A DNA stretch of 64,000 nucleotides from positions 1 to 64,000 of the forward strand of contig JAFGKU010000131.1 in NCBI GenBank assembly GCA_016928415.1, given 5' to 3'. Under the pieces are notes generated by a model. That model searched no databases, was not told the origin of the DNA, and saw only the letters and a list, made by a program, of their open reading frames with translations. The stretch comes from Spirochaetales bacterium (GTDB lineage: Bacteria > Spirochaetota > Spirochaetia > SZUA-6 > JAFGRV01). Both the position numbers and the translations under genes were made by a program. This document shows, piece after piece, positions 1 to 9,232 of the stretch. Every line of letters begins with the position of its first letter. Within the stretch, counting starts at the first letter, position 1.

Positions 1-207
1 AACTCTCCATGATATATAGCTAATTACTCTTGCGAGTAATTAAACTCTTCTCAAAGGACTCAATCCACTCCCCTTCCCGTTTACTGTTAAAGAACATCTC
101 TTCTATTGATAATTCTATTATTTTGCAGATAAATCATTTATCTGCGTAACGCAGTCCGCAATATATAAGATATTTCACGATTACGTCAATACGCAAATTA
201 GTATTTT
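1..207. other. Non-coding window edge with a hairpin
   Basis: No convincing gene is seen here. A perfect 9-bp inverted repeat (arms at 21-29 and 34-42, TAATTACTC and its complement, loop TTGC) forms a hairpin downstream of pgsA, which ends at 208 on the minus strand. It has no adjoining T-run, so a terminator role is only possible. Confidence 0.4.
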
Positions 208-783
208 TTAGTTTTTTTTCTTTAAAAGAACAAATAAATAGTCAAGTAAAGAAACAACTGCCACTAAAATACACAAATAGAAGCCAATTTGAACTACAAG
301 GTTAAAGATATCATAAATTGGTAATGTTGGCAATAGCCTTTTCATCGAAAAATAGGCTATCCCGATAAAGGCAAAAATCGCATAAAGCCACGCCTTGATT
401 TTACCACTCCACTTGGCTCCCTGAACTACCCCTTTTTTGACCAAAAGAAGACGTATAAAAGACACGGAAATATCCCTGTAAATAAAAATGAGCAGCATCC
501 ACAATGGTAAGATACCCACCCCCATGAGACAGATAAAATAGGTTAAACGGCTTATAGAGTCGGCAAAAGGATCAAGCACTTTACCCAGGTCACTGACAGC
601 ATTGTTCCTGCGTGCTATCAGACCATCCAGAAGGTCACTCAACTCGATAATGAAAAAAAGCACCCAGCAGGTAATTAAATACGGTAAACAGGGTAAATTA
701 AACCATTCGGGAATGAAAAAAGAGATAAAAAAAATCGGTGAAAAGAAGATCCGGCTCAGAGAAATGGCATTCGGTAAATTCAT
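208..783 (-). CDS. pgsA: CDP-alcohol phosphatidyltransferase, probable phosphatidylglycerophosphate synthase
   Basis: Integral membrane enzyme that most likely joins CDP-diacylglycerol and glycerol-3-phosphate to make phosphatidylglycerophosphate, the first committed step to phosphatidylglycerol and cardiolipin. The family signature is complete: D-G-x2-A-R-x8-G-x3-D-x3-D, read as DGLIARR, then G, then DPFAD, around residues 53-76. The protein has several hydrophobic helices, and 191 residues is a normal PgsA length. The N-terminus MNLPNAISLSRI matches the usual PgsA start. It stands alone on this strand; the preceding 277 bases hold a degenerate dispersed repeat. Phosphatidylserine or cardiolipin synthases share the motif, so the exact acceptor alcohol is inferred from length and N-terminus. 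Confidence 0.88.
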   Translation of the reverse strand: MNLPNAISLSRIFFSPIFFISFFIPEWFNLPCLPYLITCWVLFFIIELSDLLDGLIARRNNAVSDLGKVLDPFADSISRLTYFICLMGVGILPLWMLLIFIYRDISVSFIRLLLVKKGVVQGAKWSGKIKAWLYAIFAFIGIAYFSMKRLLPTLPIYDIFNLVVQIGFYLCILVAVVSLLDYLFVLLKKKN

Positions 784-897
784 AAGAACCTGAGCTTATT
801 ATAAGACATGTAAAAAATCAACTAGGCAATTCTAAAAACACCCCATGACAGGGAAACTTCCTTAAAAAAACCCTTATTTTATGATTTTTAACATCAG

Positions 898-1001
898 GGC
901 ACCTTTAAAAACCCCTGCTTTTTAAGAGTTTTGATTGCCGACGCACAGCCCAAACGCAATAGCGTTTTTAATATGCCCCATATGGTGGTTTTTAGAGGTG
1001 T
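898..1001. repeat. Dispersed element copy A, degenerate
   Basis: About 104 bp bounded by inverted ends GGCACCTTTAAAAACC and GGTTTTTAGAGGTG. The ends match the copies near 30.6 and 61.1 kb. The interior carries a related stretch (TTTTGATTGCCGA) that reads as the reverse complement of the GCCGAATCAAAAC core of those copies, so the inside appears inverted or rearranged. It lies between pgsA and the M48 peptidase gene. The rest of the 784-1060 gap shows no gene. Confidence 0.6.
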
Positions 1002-1060
1002 TTATTAATTAATGAAAAAAACCTTCTATTTTATCGTATCTGATGGATGATGGCTATATT

Positions 1061-2098
1061 TCATTCCTTTTTTGGAGGTGGTGGCGGGGGCGGCGGCCCC
1101 TTAAAGAGGTTGTCCAAAAAATTCTGTAAATTTTTTCCGGCCTCGTTCATGCCGTCCATGATATTGGAAAAAGCATTGGAAAGCGGGTCCTCCGCTTTTG
1201 ACATATCTTCCTTATATTGATTGGCCGCATTCTCAAAATCCTTGCCGACATCCTCCTTGGAATGCCCCGTTTTTCTCTCGTAATTACCGTCCAGAATCTT
1301 CTGGTATTGCCCGCTGTCCACCCAGGTTTTTAATTCGGTGAGCCTGAGAACGGGAAAAGGATGGCTTTGGCCCATTAAATTCAGGAGTTTATGCACACTG
1401 TCCACAATATCGCTGCTTTTTTCATATTCCTGTGCCTGTTTAAAAAATTCATTGATATCCAGCTGGGAGACATCCGTACCGCCCGAAAGCTTCATAAACG
1501 TGTTGTAGCAGAATTGCGGGTCCTGGACGACAAGCAGTCCGGCCCTGTCCGCGCTCAATTCACTTTTACGGCTCCATTCGTTCAATGCGGCAACGATGGC
1601 ATAAATGGCTATCCCGGCTATGGGTATGTTGAGAAGGGAAATCGAGGCCTGCAGAAGAACAACCAGTAAAGTTCTATACAAGGCATGCCCGCTTATGCAA
1701 TGCCCGACTTCATGCCCGATAACAGATAAAATTTCTTCTTGTGACAGTTTTTCTACTATGGATGAATTAAGCATGATAAACGGTTTTTCAACCCCTATGG
1801 CGCCGGCATTCATGATGGGATTCTGGGAAATATACAATTCCGGGATTTGCTTCACGTCCAAAATGGAGCAGGCCTCCATGTGCAGGCTCCAGATTTTCGG
1901 ATATTGCCTTTCAGAGATCCTGACCGATGAAGCCAAAGCTATCAATCGCAGCGACCTGTCCGTCAAAATTCCCAGGAATTTCTGTAAAAGGACATCCAAT
2001 CCCGGAATTTGTTTCAGAGCGCTTAACGCGGCCCTGTCAGCAGGGTGCTCCCAGCTTCTCGGGTTTATTTCATTGAGGATTTTCTTTTGTTTATTCAT
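1061..2098 (-). CDS. M48 family zinc metallopeptidase
   Basis: Membrane-associated zinc peptidase of the M48 (HtpX/Ste24-like) family, probably acting in envelope protein quality control. The zinc motif HEVGH lies at about residues 129-133, with the third ligand in the SELSADRAG segment near residue 180. Hydrophobic segments lie between them, as in HtpX. The start chosen (MNKQKK) has GGAG five bases upstream; a start 10 codons earlier lacks one. The C-terminus ends in eight consecutive prolines followed by KKE, an odd tail that may be a flexible or protein-binding end. Substrate is unknown. Confidence 0.85.
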   Translation of the reverse strand: MNKQKKILNEINPRSWEHPADRAALSALKQIPGLDVLLQKFLGILTDRSLRLIALASSVRISERQYPKIWSLHMEACSILDVKQIPELYISQNPIMNAGAIGVEKPFIMLNSSIVEKLSQEEILSVIGHEVGHCISGHALYRTLLVVLLQASISLLNIPIAGIAIYAIVAALNEWSRKSELSADRAGLLVVQDPQFCYNTFMKLSGGTDVSQLDINEFFKQAQEYEKSSDIVDSVHKLLNLMGQSHPFPVLRLTELKTWVDSGQYQKILDGNYERKTGHSKEDVGKDFENAANQYKEDMSKAEDPLSNAFSNIMDGMNEAGKNLQNFLDNLFKGPPPPPPPPKKE

Positions 2099-2252
2099 AC
2101 CAGCTCCACTCTTTCTAAAATTATCCATCGGGCATTAATTTTTAAAATTCACATTGGGCAATTGATGTCCGCAATTAACCACAATGTTTTAAGTTACTGA
2201 TAGAAAGAATAGTTAAATTTCTATAAATTTTCAAGAGTACCTCTTTATATGA

Positions 2253-2281
2253 TTGACGGGAACCTGTATTCGTTTTAAAAT
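2253..2281 (+). promoter_or_regulatory. Sigma-70-like promoter of the REC-GGDEF gene
   Basis: TTGACG at 2253-2258 and TAAAAT at 2276-2281 are separated by 17 bases. The leader of about 95 nt contains an imperfect hairpin (TTATCGGG/CCCGGTAA) before the start codon at 2381. Confidence 0.5.
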
Positions 2282-2380
2282 TACCTGAACATACATTAGA
2301 ACAATAAGATTTATCGGGGGTATTCTGAATGATCCCGGTAAATCCATACATTTTTAAAGACCATTCAAAAAAGGTGCAGG

Positions 2381-3349
2381 ATGGAAAAAACAAGGCTTTT
2401 AATCGTTGATGACGAAGAAGATGATCTCAACATCATGTCCCACATTCTCAAAAAGGATGTGGACGAATGCTATGTTGCCAAATCGGGCCAGGAAGCCTTT
2501 TCCATAATCGCCGAAAAGAAAATAAACATCGTTTTGGTGGATATTCTCATGCCCAATATGACAGGTTTCGAGGTCTGCAAGGAAATCAGGCGGTCATACA
2601 TCGAATGGCCGCTGCAGATCGTCGTTATATCGGGGCTCACGAACGATCATTTTCTTGAACAGGCCATCGAAGTGGGAGGTGACGATTTCATCACAAAACC
2701 CATCGTGGCCCTGGAATTAAAAAGACGTATAAAGGTGGCTACCATCAGGTTGAAATCGCAGTTAAAAATGCATAATGAAGCCATAACCCTGAAAGAAACG
2801 GTGGCGCAAAAAGATAAATTATACGAAGAGCTTTCAAGCACCAATGAAGAACTCAAGGTAATGGCCAATTTCGATACACTTACCGGATTGATGAACCGGG
2901 CATCGTTATTTTCGACCATAGACAATGAGCTGGCCCGGTCTCAGCGGACTGGCGCCCCCTTAACGGGGATCATGCTTGATTTGGACCATTTCAAGCGGGT
3001 GAATGATAATTACGGCCATCAAACGGGGGACTGTATTTTAACGAAACTGGGTACCCGCCTTAAAAAATACTTGAGGCGCTACGATTACGCGGGCAGGTAC
3101 GGCGGCGAAGAATTCTATATTGTCCTGACCAATGCCTCCCTGCAGCAGGGTTTCGTTATCGGAGAACGTTTCAGGGAACACCTGGATAAAAACGATTTCC
3201 TGTGTGAGGATAAAAAAATAAAGGTAACCGTATCGATGGGTATTGCCCAATACAGGGAAAACGAATCAAGGGATGACTGGATTGCCAGGGCCGACAAAGC
3301 GCTTTATCATGCCAAGGAAAACGGAAGAAACAGGATCTGCCTGGAATAA
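2381..3349 (+). CDS. Response regulator with GGDEF diguanylate cyclase output
   Basis: Cytoplasmic REC-GGDEF protein expected to make cyclic di-GMP when phosphorylated. Residues 1-120 are a receiver domain with acidic pocket DDEED, phospho-acceptor Asp54 (LVDILMP) and the switch Lys in ITKPI. A coiled-coil linker follows at about 130-160. The cyclase domain has the catalytic motif GGEEF at 241-245 and a complete product-inhibition I-site, RRYD at 232-235, exactly five residues before it. The enzyme should therefore be active and feedback-inhibited. No histidine kinase is adjacent; candidates lie elsewhere in the window. A promoter is visible about 100 bases upstream. Confidence 0.93.
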   Translation: MEKTRLLIVDDEEDDLNIMSHILKKDVDECYVAKSGQEAFSIIAEKKINIVLVDILMPNMTGFEVCKEIRRSYIEWPLQIVVISGLTNDHFLEQAIEVGGDDFITKPIVALELKRRIKVATIRLKSQLKMHNEAITLKETVAQKDKLYEELSSTNEELKVMANFDTLTGLMNRASLFSTIDNELARSQRTGAPLTGIMLDLDHFKRVNDNYGHQTGDCILTKLGTRLKKYLRRYDYAGRYGGEEFYIVLTNASLQQGFVIGERFREHLDKNDFLCEDKKIKVTVSMGIAQYRENESRDDWIARADKALYHAKENGRNRICLE

Positions 3350-3362
3350 TTGATCAGGATTT

Positions 3363-5120
3363 TTAACCCCTTTTTAAAACCTTTTCGAATTCTTTACTGA
3401 AAATCCTGAATGCATCATCCTCCAGAAGAGTAAGGTACCCTTTTCTCTCAAGGCCATCCGCATGGTAATCATCACAGGTAACTTTTTCCCCGTTCATTAC
3501 CTTTAACATTACTTCTTTTTCTTCCGGAAGCAGATTTTCCAGGATGTATTCATAATGCGGTTCCACTTCTTCCCGGAAAATATCCAGGACGCCTTTCGGC
3601 GCCGACCGGGAGGCAAATTCGCCGGCATCCTGTCCCTCGCTCTCCAGGTATTCATACCAGGCGGAGCAGGCTATCTGGATAAAGAACGGGTAAAATCCCG
3701 CCATGGAAACAATGGATTGGGATACGGGTTTCAATGGAATCGATGCACGTTCCGAAGGCTCTGATATCAGGGCCAAAGCCTCCTTTTCCCTGAACGCGCC
3801 CAGATACTGCACGGTGAATATATTGAAAAACGGGGAATCGGAAATGGCATGCGAGGCGCACATCTCCTTCAAATTTTTACCGGAGGCCGTTATGAACGCA
3901 ATGGGAAGCGTATTGGCGAGGGAACGGAAAATGGAATAAAATTCAGGCCCTATTTTTTCGTTCTTCGTGACCGCTTCAAATTCATCGAAAAGCATGATCA
4001 GCCTGTAGCCGTTAGATGCTATCGCCTCGCATAGACGCCCCAACCCGTCGTAATTTTCCGGCAGATTAATTTCTATCCTGTTTTCCGTTTGTCTTGTGAG
4101 TTCCGAATAAATGACCCCTATAAGTTCCTCCGGACTTTTCAGCCTGAACTGCTGAAAATCAATGAAGAGGAATATATATTGCTCCGGCTTTTCCATGTGT
4201 TTGAGGCGCGTTACCGGGCTGTTGATAAAATTGAGCATTGAGGATTTCCCGATCCGTCTCTCGCCTACAATGGATATCGACTGCGGCCGTTCCGAAGAAA
4301 TACGGCTGAAAATCCGTTTAACAATCGATTCACGGCCGTAAAACAATTCAGGATGCGGGATCATGACCCGGTTAAGGTAAGGATTGCCCCTGTAAGAAAC
4401 GGGCTTCAGGGCCGCAGCGCCGGTTTTCAGGTCTATGTTGCCCTTGATGACGACGCCTTCTTTCTTGGATTCGGTCCTTCCGGAGAAACTTACTTTTTTG
4501 GACTTCCACTTTTCAATAATCGAATTCTGGTCCGTATTGTTCCAATTGATAAAATAAAAATTTATCTTTTCTTCTTTACCCTTCACCGCTTCGCTTCCGA
4601 GAAAAACAAAGGAAACATTGGGGTCCTGGACTTTTTCCTTCAGGGCGGAAGATATGAGAATTTCCTCGCCATCCGCCTTGGATTCCACCCGGGCAGCCGT
4701 ATTCACCATGTCACCGAACAGGTCCTTGCCTTCCACAACGGCACGTCCGTAATGAAGCCCCATCCTCACCCGTATTCTCTGCTTATCGGACTTCCCGCTG
4801 TTATATTCTTTAAGGGCATGCTGCATCTCCACGGCGCATCGAACGCTGTTAGTCGGGTCCTCGAAGCTGGCCATGATGGAATCCCCGATGGTTTTTATTA
4901 TCTTCCCGTCATACTTTTCAATAACCTTGAACAGCAAATCATTATGCACCTGGATCATCTGGCGGCCCGCGATGTCGCCGAATTTCTCGAAATACTGTGT
5001 TGACCCGACAATATCGGTAAAAAGGAGAGTCACGGATTTGGTGTGGCCGTCCATGATCTGCCTGTCGATCTCTTCCAGGACTTCCTTTCGCTTCCTCAAT
5101 AAATCTTCGATATTACCCAT
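3363..5120 (-). CDS. Class III nucleotide cyclase fused to an AAA-type ATPase
   Basis: The N-terminal 190 residues form a class III adenylate/guanylate cyclase homology domain with the catalytic set intact: metal-binding Asp36 (FTDIVGS) and Asp80 (GDSIMASF), transition-state Asn140 and Arg144 (NTAAR). After a linker comes a P-loop ATPase of the STAND/ATPase_2 kind with Walker A GERRIGKSS (286-294) and Walker B-like IMLFDEFEA. The C-terminus resembles the winged-helix end of such ATPases. It probably makes cAMP (or cGMP) under control of the ATPase module. It is the last gene of a four-gene operon with two further ATPases of the same kind. A Crp-like protein encoded near 16.5 kb is a plausible receiver. 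No membrane segment is seen. Confidence 0.88.
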   Translation of the reverse strand: MGNIEDLLRKRKEVLEEIDRQIMDGHTKSVTLLFTDIVGSTQYFEKFGDIAGRQMIQVHNDLLFKVIEKYDGKIIKTIGDSIMASFEDPTNSVRCAVEMQHALKEYNSGKSDKQRIRVRMGLHYGRAVVEGKDLFGDMVNTAARVESKADGEEILISSALKEKVQDPNVSFVFLGSEAVKGKEEKINFYFINWNNTDQNSIIEKWKSKKVSFSGRTESKKEGVVIKGNIDLKTGAAALKPVSYRGNPYLNRVMIPHPELFYGRESIVKRIFSRISSERPQSISIVGERRIGKSSMLNFINSPVTRLKHMEKPEQYIFLFIDFQQFRLKSPEELIGVIYSELTRQTENRIEINLPENYDGLGRLCEAIASNGYRLIMLFDEFEAVTKNEKIGPEFYSIFRSLANTLPIAFITASGKNLKEMCASHAISDSPFFNIFTVQYLGAFREKEALALISEPSERASIPLKPVSQSIVSMAGFYPFFIQIACSAWYEYLESEGQDAGEFASRSAPKGVLDIFREEVEPHYEYILENLLPEEKEVMLKVMNGEKVTCDDYHADGLERKGYLTLLEDDAFRIFSKEFEKVLKRG

Positions 5121-5162
5121 ATCTTCACCTATCTATTAATTGAATATGCCTTAACGCACTTT

Positions 5163-6161
5163 TCATTCACTGAAAACACCCTTGAGCATTTTATTCGAAA
5201 GTTTACTCTTTAAAAAGAGCGTAAATGCAGGGGAAAACGACTGGAGCGTATCCTCGTATTCCTCCAAAAAACCGTACCGGACCAAAGGCCGCAGTAAATG
5301 AAGCTCTTTTTCGGCAGGGGCTTTACCTGCACCAAGGTTCTTCAATGGTTTATACGATTCGTTATCCAGGATGGAAATAATCTGCTCAAAATAAGGTGAA
5401 ATCAGAGGGAGGAAAAGCGATTCATAATTCTTTTCAATGATTTTTCCCTTATCGATTTTCCGTTCCAGAATTTCATTTCCCACCAGTTTCAAGAGGTACG
5501 GGGAAGGACCCAGCCATTCCACTAGAGATTTACCCACCTCGGGATTAAACGCGGGTTCCAGGATCTTTTCAGCCGCGCTTTTAGAGATCAAACCCAATGA
5601 AAGGTTTGTGAAAATATTAAAAAACGGAGATTCCTCAATGTCTTTGACCACGCAGAGTTTCTGTAATTCCAAAAATGACGTCGTTACATAAGCCACATTA
5701 TAATTGTTCGCCAGCGAACGGAGGAAAGAAAAAAATTCAAGTGGAAAGGACTCGCTGCTTGTTATGAGGTGAAAATCATCCAAAAGCAGTACCAGTATCT
5801 TGCCGCCGGAATGAAGGGCTTCCACTTTTTTCTGCAGCCCGGTATAGGGATTTTCTTCACCGTTTTTCTCATTGAAGAGACACTTGATAACCTTGTCAAT
5901 AAAATCCTTTATCGAGGTAAAGGCCTCTTCCCGTATATTGATTTGACAGAAATAATATTTATCCAATTCATCAAGATACTGTGACCTCACCGTTTCATTC
6001 ATCACGTAATTGACGAGTGATGTTTTGCCGCTTTTTATGCTGCCGATGACAGCCACCGATTGCGGTCTTTCGGCGCCGATACGGGAAAATATCCGTTTAA
6101 TAATACCCCGCTGGCCGAAAAAATCAGCCGGGGCCGTCACAGGTGTGTCTGCAAAATCCAT
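5163..6161 (-). CDS. AAA/STAND-type ATPase, stand-alone
   Basis: P-loop ATPase of 332 residues related to the C-terminal part of the neighbouring cyclase fusion: both begin with a block of the form FFGQRGIIKRIFSRI followed by ERPQS. Walker A is GSIKSGKTS at 40-48, and Walker B is VLLLDDFHL. The start at MDFADTP is preceded by AAGGAG five bases upstream; a longer reading would run back into the upstream gene. There is no signal peptide or membrane segment. Of the three ATPases in the operon this is the smallest, lacking any fused output domain, so it may be an adaptor or partner of the other two. Function unknown beyond nucleotide binding. Confidence 0.75.
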   Translation of the reverse strand: MDFADTPVTAPADFFGQRGIIKRIFSRIGAERPQSVAVIGSIKSGKTSLVNYVMNETVRSQYLDELDKYYFCQINIREEAFTSIKDFIDKVIKCLFNEKNGEENPYTGLQKKVEALHSGGKILVLLLDDFHLITSSESFPLEFFSFLRSLANNYNVAYVTTSFLELQKLCVVKDIEESPFFNIFTNLSLGLISKSAAEKILEPAFNPEVGKSLVEWLGPSPYLLKLVGNEILERKIDKGKIIEKNYESLFLPLISPYFEQIISILDNESYKPLKNLGAGKAPAEKELHLLRPLVRYGFLEEYEDTLQSFSPAFTLFLKSKLSNKMLKGVFSE

Positions 6162-6199
6162 AAAGTCTCCTTGATTGAAGGCATCAACGTTATCGTATA

Positions 6200-7093
6200 T
6201 TAAAATGTGTAAAACAGGCCGAAATTTATATTCGCGTAACCTATCCTGAGAAAACCCGGCAGAATAGGCCACTCACCATACGCGGGCAATTCAAAAGTAC
6301 TCCCGCCGCTGTAATACAAATCTATACGGATAATCTCCGCCCGGACAAAAATTCCCAGTCCAAGACGGGTATTTATTTCCGCCTGCCCGGCTATTGACAT
6401 GGTATGAATATACTTTAAATCATTAACCATGATTCCGTTTAATTCAAAACGGTAAAAACCGGCCAAAGCAAAAATTATCTGTTCCAGGTTCCAGGTGGGA
6501 TACCAGACCGCACCTATTTGTCCGCTCAACTTATCGAGAATGGCGGGTTCCTCAATAAAGGGAGACCTGAAGGGGAACCCTATCTCTGCGGTAATTGACC
6601 AGGAATCCGAAAGATTTATTGAATAATAAAGACCAAGATTAATAAAAACAGTCGAGTATAACCCGATATTGTTTCTCCTGGTTTCCCGCGTAAAGCGTTT
6701 AATATAGGCATCCCTCGTTGAAGTGAATAAATCGTATAAAAATGGGGGTATCTGTGATGGCTTCCCCGGCGTAAGATTAATATCCAGCTCAATAGCCTTT
6801 TGAAATAACCCCTGGATTTCGTCCCTGTAAGGCTTTCCCTCTTCCCGAAACGCATAGACCAAAAAACCCTTTATCCTGTAAAGCCTGGCCAGGAAGTAAT
6901 TGGGGAAGCGATCATCCCCCGTTGCCTGGAGATACACCTCTACTAATTTCCGGCAATCCTCATATTGACCTGAGGCATAAAGGCTCTCCACTTCCTCAAA
7001 TTTTTTCCTGGCCGCCTCCGTGGGTGATTCTTCCTGTGCATAAAGAACCGGCAGGCAAACCAAAAAAAATAAAATCCCGTATAATGCTTTCAT
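6200..7093 (-). CDS. Secreted protein, TPR-like N-terminus and beta-strand-rich C-terminus
   Basis: I do not recognise a named family. A cleavable signal peptide is clear (MKALYGILFFLVCLPVLYAQ). Residues about 25-120 are helical and resemble TPR repeats (FEEVESLYASGQYEDC, then FLVYAFREEGKPYRDEI). The remainder alternates aromatic and polar residues in beta-strand style and ends in GLFYTF, a terminal Phe typical of outer-membrane barrels. It could be a small outer-membrane or periplasmic sensor. Its ATG overlaps the stop of the upstream PEGA-ATPase gene by four bases (ATGA), so the two are translationally coupled and probably work together. Confidence 0.6.
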   Translation of the reverse strand: MKALYGILFFLVCLPVLYAQEESPTEAARKKFEEVESLYASGQYEDCRKLVEVYLQATGDDRFPNYFLARLYRIKGFLVYAFREEGKPYRDEIQGLFQKAIELDINLTPGKPSQIPPFLYDLFTSTRDAYIKRFTRETRRNNIGLYSTVFINLGLYYSINLSDSWSITAEIGFPFRSPFIEEPAILDKLSGQIGAVWYPTWNLEQIIFALAGFYRFELNGIMVNDLKYIHTMSIAGQAEINTRLGLGIFVRAEIIRIDLYYSGGSTFELPAYGEWPILPGFLRIGYANINFGLFYTF

Positions 7094-9120
7094 TCAATTA
7101 TCTCCACTATTTTTACCGTGTCTTCCTCTAAAACCTCCACCCATATCTTTTTATTGAAATTGAGACTTTCATTGACTATTTGAATTTCATGATTTCCGGT
7201 GGGAACTTTTACCGGCTTGACATAAGGAGTATCGGCGAGATGGACGCCGTCCATGTAAATGGATGCTCTCGGTCTTACATCAAGCTGAAGATAACCGAAT
7301 GTCTCGATTAAATCCACTGTTTTGGGCGTAACCTTGTCCCCTTCCACCGTTACGGTCATCTTTTCATGCCTGTATCCCGGCAAAATCAATTCCAGCGAAT
7401 GCTTACCCGCTTTCAAGCCCTCTAGATTGAGAGGCGATACACCGGCAGGGTCGCCATCCAGCAGGATTTGCGCGCCCTGGGGCTTTGTAACGATGAAAAG
7501 CGACCCCTTATTTGTTTTTGAGGCGATTTGTGTCTTTTGGGAGGAATCGCTGTTACTGCTTTCAGCAACTACTTTCCTGGTAAATTCTACTCCTAAACCC
7601 TTGTTTTCCATCGAAACAACTGCCTGGAGACTTATCTTTTCGCCTGTTTCAGGATTCAGGAATTCAAACGCGTGTTCGCCGGTTTTCAGGGAAGGAATGA
7701 GTATCGTTTTCTCATCCTTCAAACCTTCATTGGTAAGACTCAAGCTGCCGTCGACCACCACGCGGAACGGACCCGTATTGGCCGTTATGGCATAATCCTT
7801 GACTTCATCCGCTGTTGGTTTTACAGAACCGCCGTTAAAATTAAAAATGCCGGGAAATCCATTTTTACCCACGGGAAGAAACAGCAAGGCACCGGCTGCC
7901 AGCAGGATGACGACGATTGAAGCGGCAGTAATAATCAAGGCCTTTTTGGAAGCAGGCTTTAATTTAATATCAACTTCTTTTAAAACCTTCCAGATGGAAT
8001 GTTCTTTTTTGATCCAGCGCCTGTAAAGGTCCATGCGGAACTGGTAATTCAATTCGGCATTCTTGACAAGGAATTCATTGTGGTACGCTTCTTCGACAAA
8101 AATGTTGATTTTTTCCCTGTTCAAAGGCAGTCTTATCTTTTCCTTCTTTAAAAACTGCCTGATTCTGGATGCGCTGGTCCATTCATCGGGTTTTTTAAGC
8201 AGGCTTCCCAGGCAGGAGAGTACAAGTTTCACTTCATCGGACAAGCTGTCCCAGAAATATATCATCTGCGGCAAAGGGTTGGCAACAATGTCACCGGCAA
8301 CATGGTCCAGGTCTTTATTCTTCACATCATTTCTTTCTTCTTCTACAAGTATGTCGACAATATTCTGACAAACCACCTGGGTATAAAAAGGCTGTCCTCC
8401 TGTTAACCTGAAAATTCTGGAAATTACTTCATCCGGATATTCTATAAAATCTTTTAAAGGCTCCTTGATCAGCCGCGCCGTATCGTTAAATGACAAGGTG
8501 GAAATCTTCTTGTAAATGGATTTCCCAAGCAATGATTTCCAGTAATCTACCTTCCTGTTCTCAAGATTCGTGGACCCGGTGAAGATAAAAGACACTTTAT
8601 AGGGACTTTCAAGTATACCGGCCAGATAATGAATCGTCGACAGGCTCAAGGAACCATCCCTTATTTTCGCTTCAATCAATTCATATTCATCCAGCAGAAA
8701 TAAAAGTATTTTCTCCGGGAAACGGGTTTCTATTAATTTCAAAAAGGACTCGAAAAGGGATTCCACGGTGTTTTTATCAGATTCCATCAGCATTTCGACT
8801 GTGATATCTTCCGAATTTAATCCCTGGCAGGCAACCTTTAATATCGATTTAAAAAAATCATAATCGCTCTTAATGCCGGCTAATATTTGCATATCGATAA
8901 GAATGGGAAGAAAATTCGGTCCCAGCCTGCCGGTAAGAATTTGAAAAAGAATGGAAGTTTTACCGGAACGCCTTTCCCCGCAGAGTATAATAATCTGATT
9001 CGATTTACCCTCACTGATTTTCCTGGTAACAAAAAGGAAATCATCTTCCCTGCCAAAGAACATATCACTTGATTTAATGGGATTCCCTACAATATAAGGG
9101 TTAAAAGGTATTTTTTTCAT
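7090..9120 (-). CDS. Membrane-anchored AAA/STAND ATPase with C-terminal PEGA domains
   Basis: Residues 1-390 are a cytoplasmic P-loop ATPase with Walker A CGERRSGKTS (47-56), Walker B-like LLFLLDEYEL and a sensor-like block (FIFTGSTN). A single transmembrane helix follows at about 393-415. The extracytoplasmic part holds at least two PEGA-type beta domains (about 540-610 and 610-676). The PEGA signature is visible in PQGAQILLDGDPAG and in PRASIYMDGVHLAD. The layout suggests signal transfer across the membrane, outside PEGA domains to an inside NTP switch, or the reverse. It is the first gene of the operon ending with the cyclase-ATPase fusion. No strong ribosome site is visible before the ATG. 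Confidence 0.8.
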   Translation of the reverse strand: MKKIPFNPYIVGNPIKSSDMFFGREDDFLFVTRKISEGKSNQIIILCGERRSGKTSILFQILTGRLGPNFLPILIDMQILAGIKSDYDFFKSILKVACQGLNSEDITVEMLMESDKNTVESLFESFLKLIETRFPEKILLFLLDEYELIEAKIRDGSLSLSTIHYLAGILESPYKVSFIFTGSTNLENRKVDYWKSLLGKSIYKKISTLSFNDTARLIKEPLKDFIEYPDEVISRIFRLTGGQPFYTQVVCQNIVDILVEEERNDVKNKDLDHVAGDIVANPLPQMIYFWDSLSDEVKLVLSCLGSLLKKPDEWTSASRIRQFLKKEKIRLPLNREKINIFVEEAYHNEFLVKNAELNYQFRMDLYRRWIKKEHSIWKVLKEVDIKLKPASKKALIITAASIVVILLAAGALLFLPVGKNGFPGIFNFNGGSVKPTADEVKDYAITANTGPFRVVVDGSLSLTNEGLKDEKTILIPSLKTGEHAFEFLNPETGEKISLQAVVSMENKGLGVEFTRKVVAESSNSDSSQKTQIASKTNKGSLFIVTKPQGAQILLDGDPAGVSPLNLEGLKAGKHSLELILPGYRHEKMTVTVEGDKVTPKTVDLIETFGYLQLDVRPRASIYMDGVHLADTPYVKPVKVPTGNHEIQIVNESLNFNKKIWVEVLEEDTVKIVEIIE

Positions 9121-9181
9121 AGCTACTTAATAGTATAATATATCACTCATTTTTAATTCAACAAAAGCACATTAAAAAATC

Positions 9182-9232
9182 GGGGGTTTTTACGGTTGCC
9201 AAGGATAAATTGATAGTTGATTAGAGGTCCCC
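9182..9232. repeat. Remnant of the dispersed element at a gene end
   Basis: The stretch GGGGGTTTTTACGGTTGCC, then a TAAATTGATAGTT core, then TTAGAGGTCCCC, follows the right half of the intact copies at 30.6 and 61.1 kb. A degenerate left end (GCACATTAAAAAATC) directly precedes it from about 9168. The terminal TTAGAGGTCCCC encodes, on the minus strand, the last three residues and the stop codon of the lipoprotein gene that ends at 9221. Confidence 0.6.

Noticed and set aside
2175-2393. 72-residue minus-strand frame across the REC-GGDEF start
   Set aside because: It overlaps the promoter, leader and start of a well-supported gene, has no ribosome site and no recognisable features.
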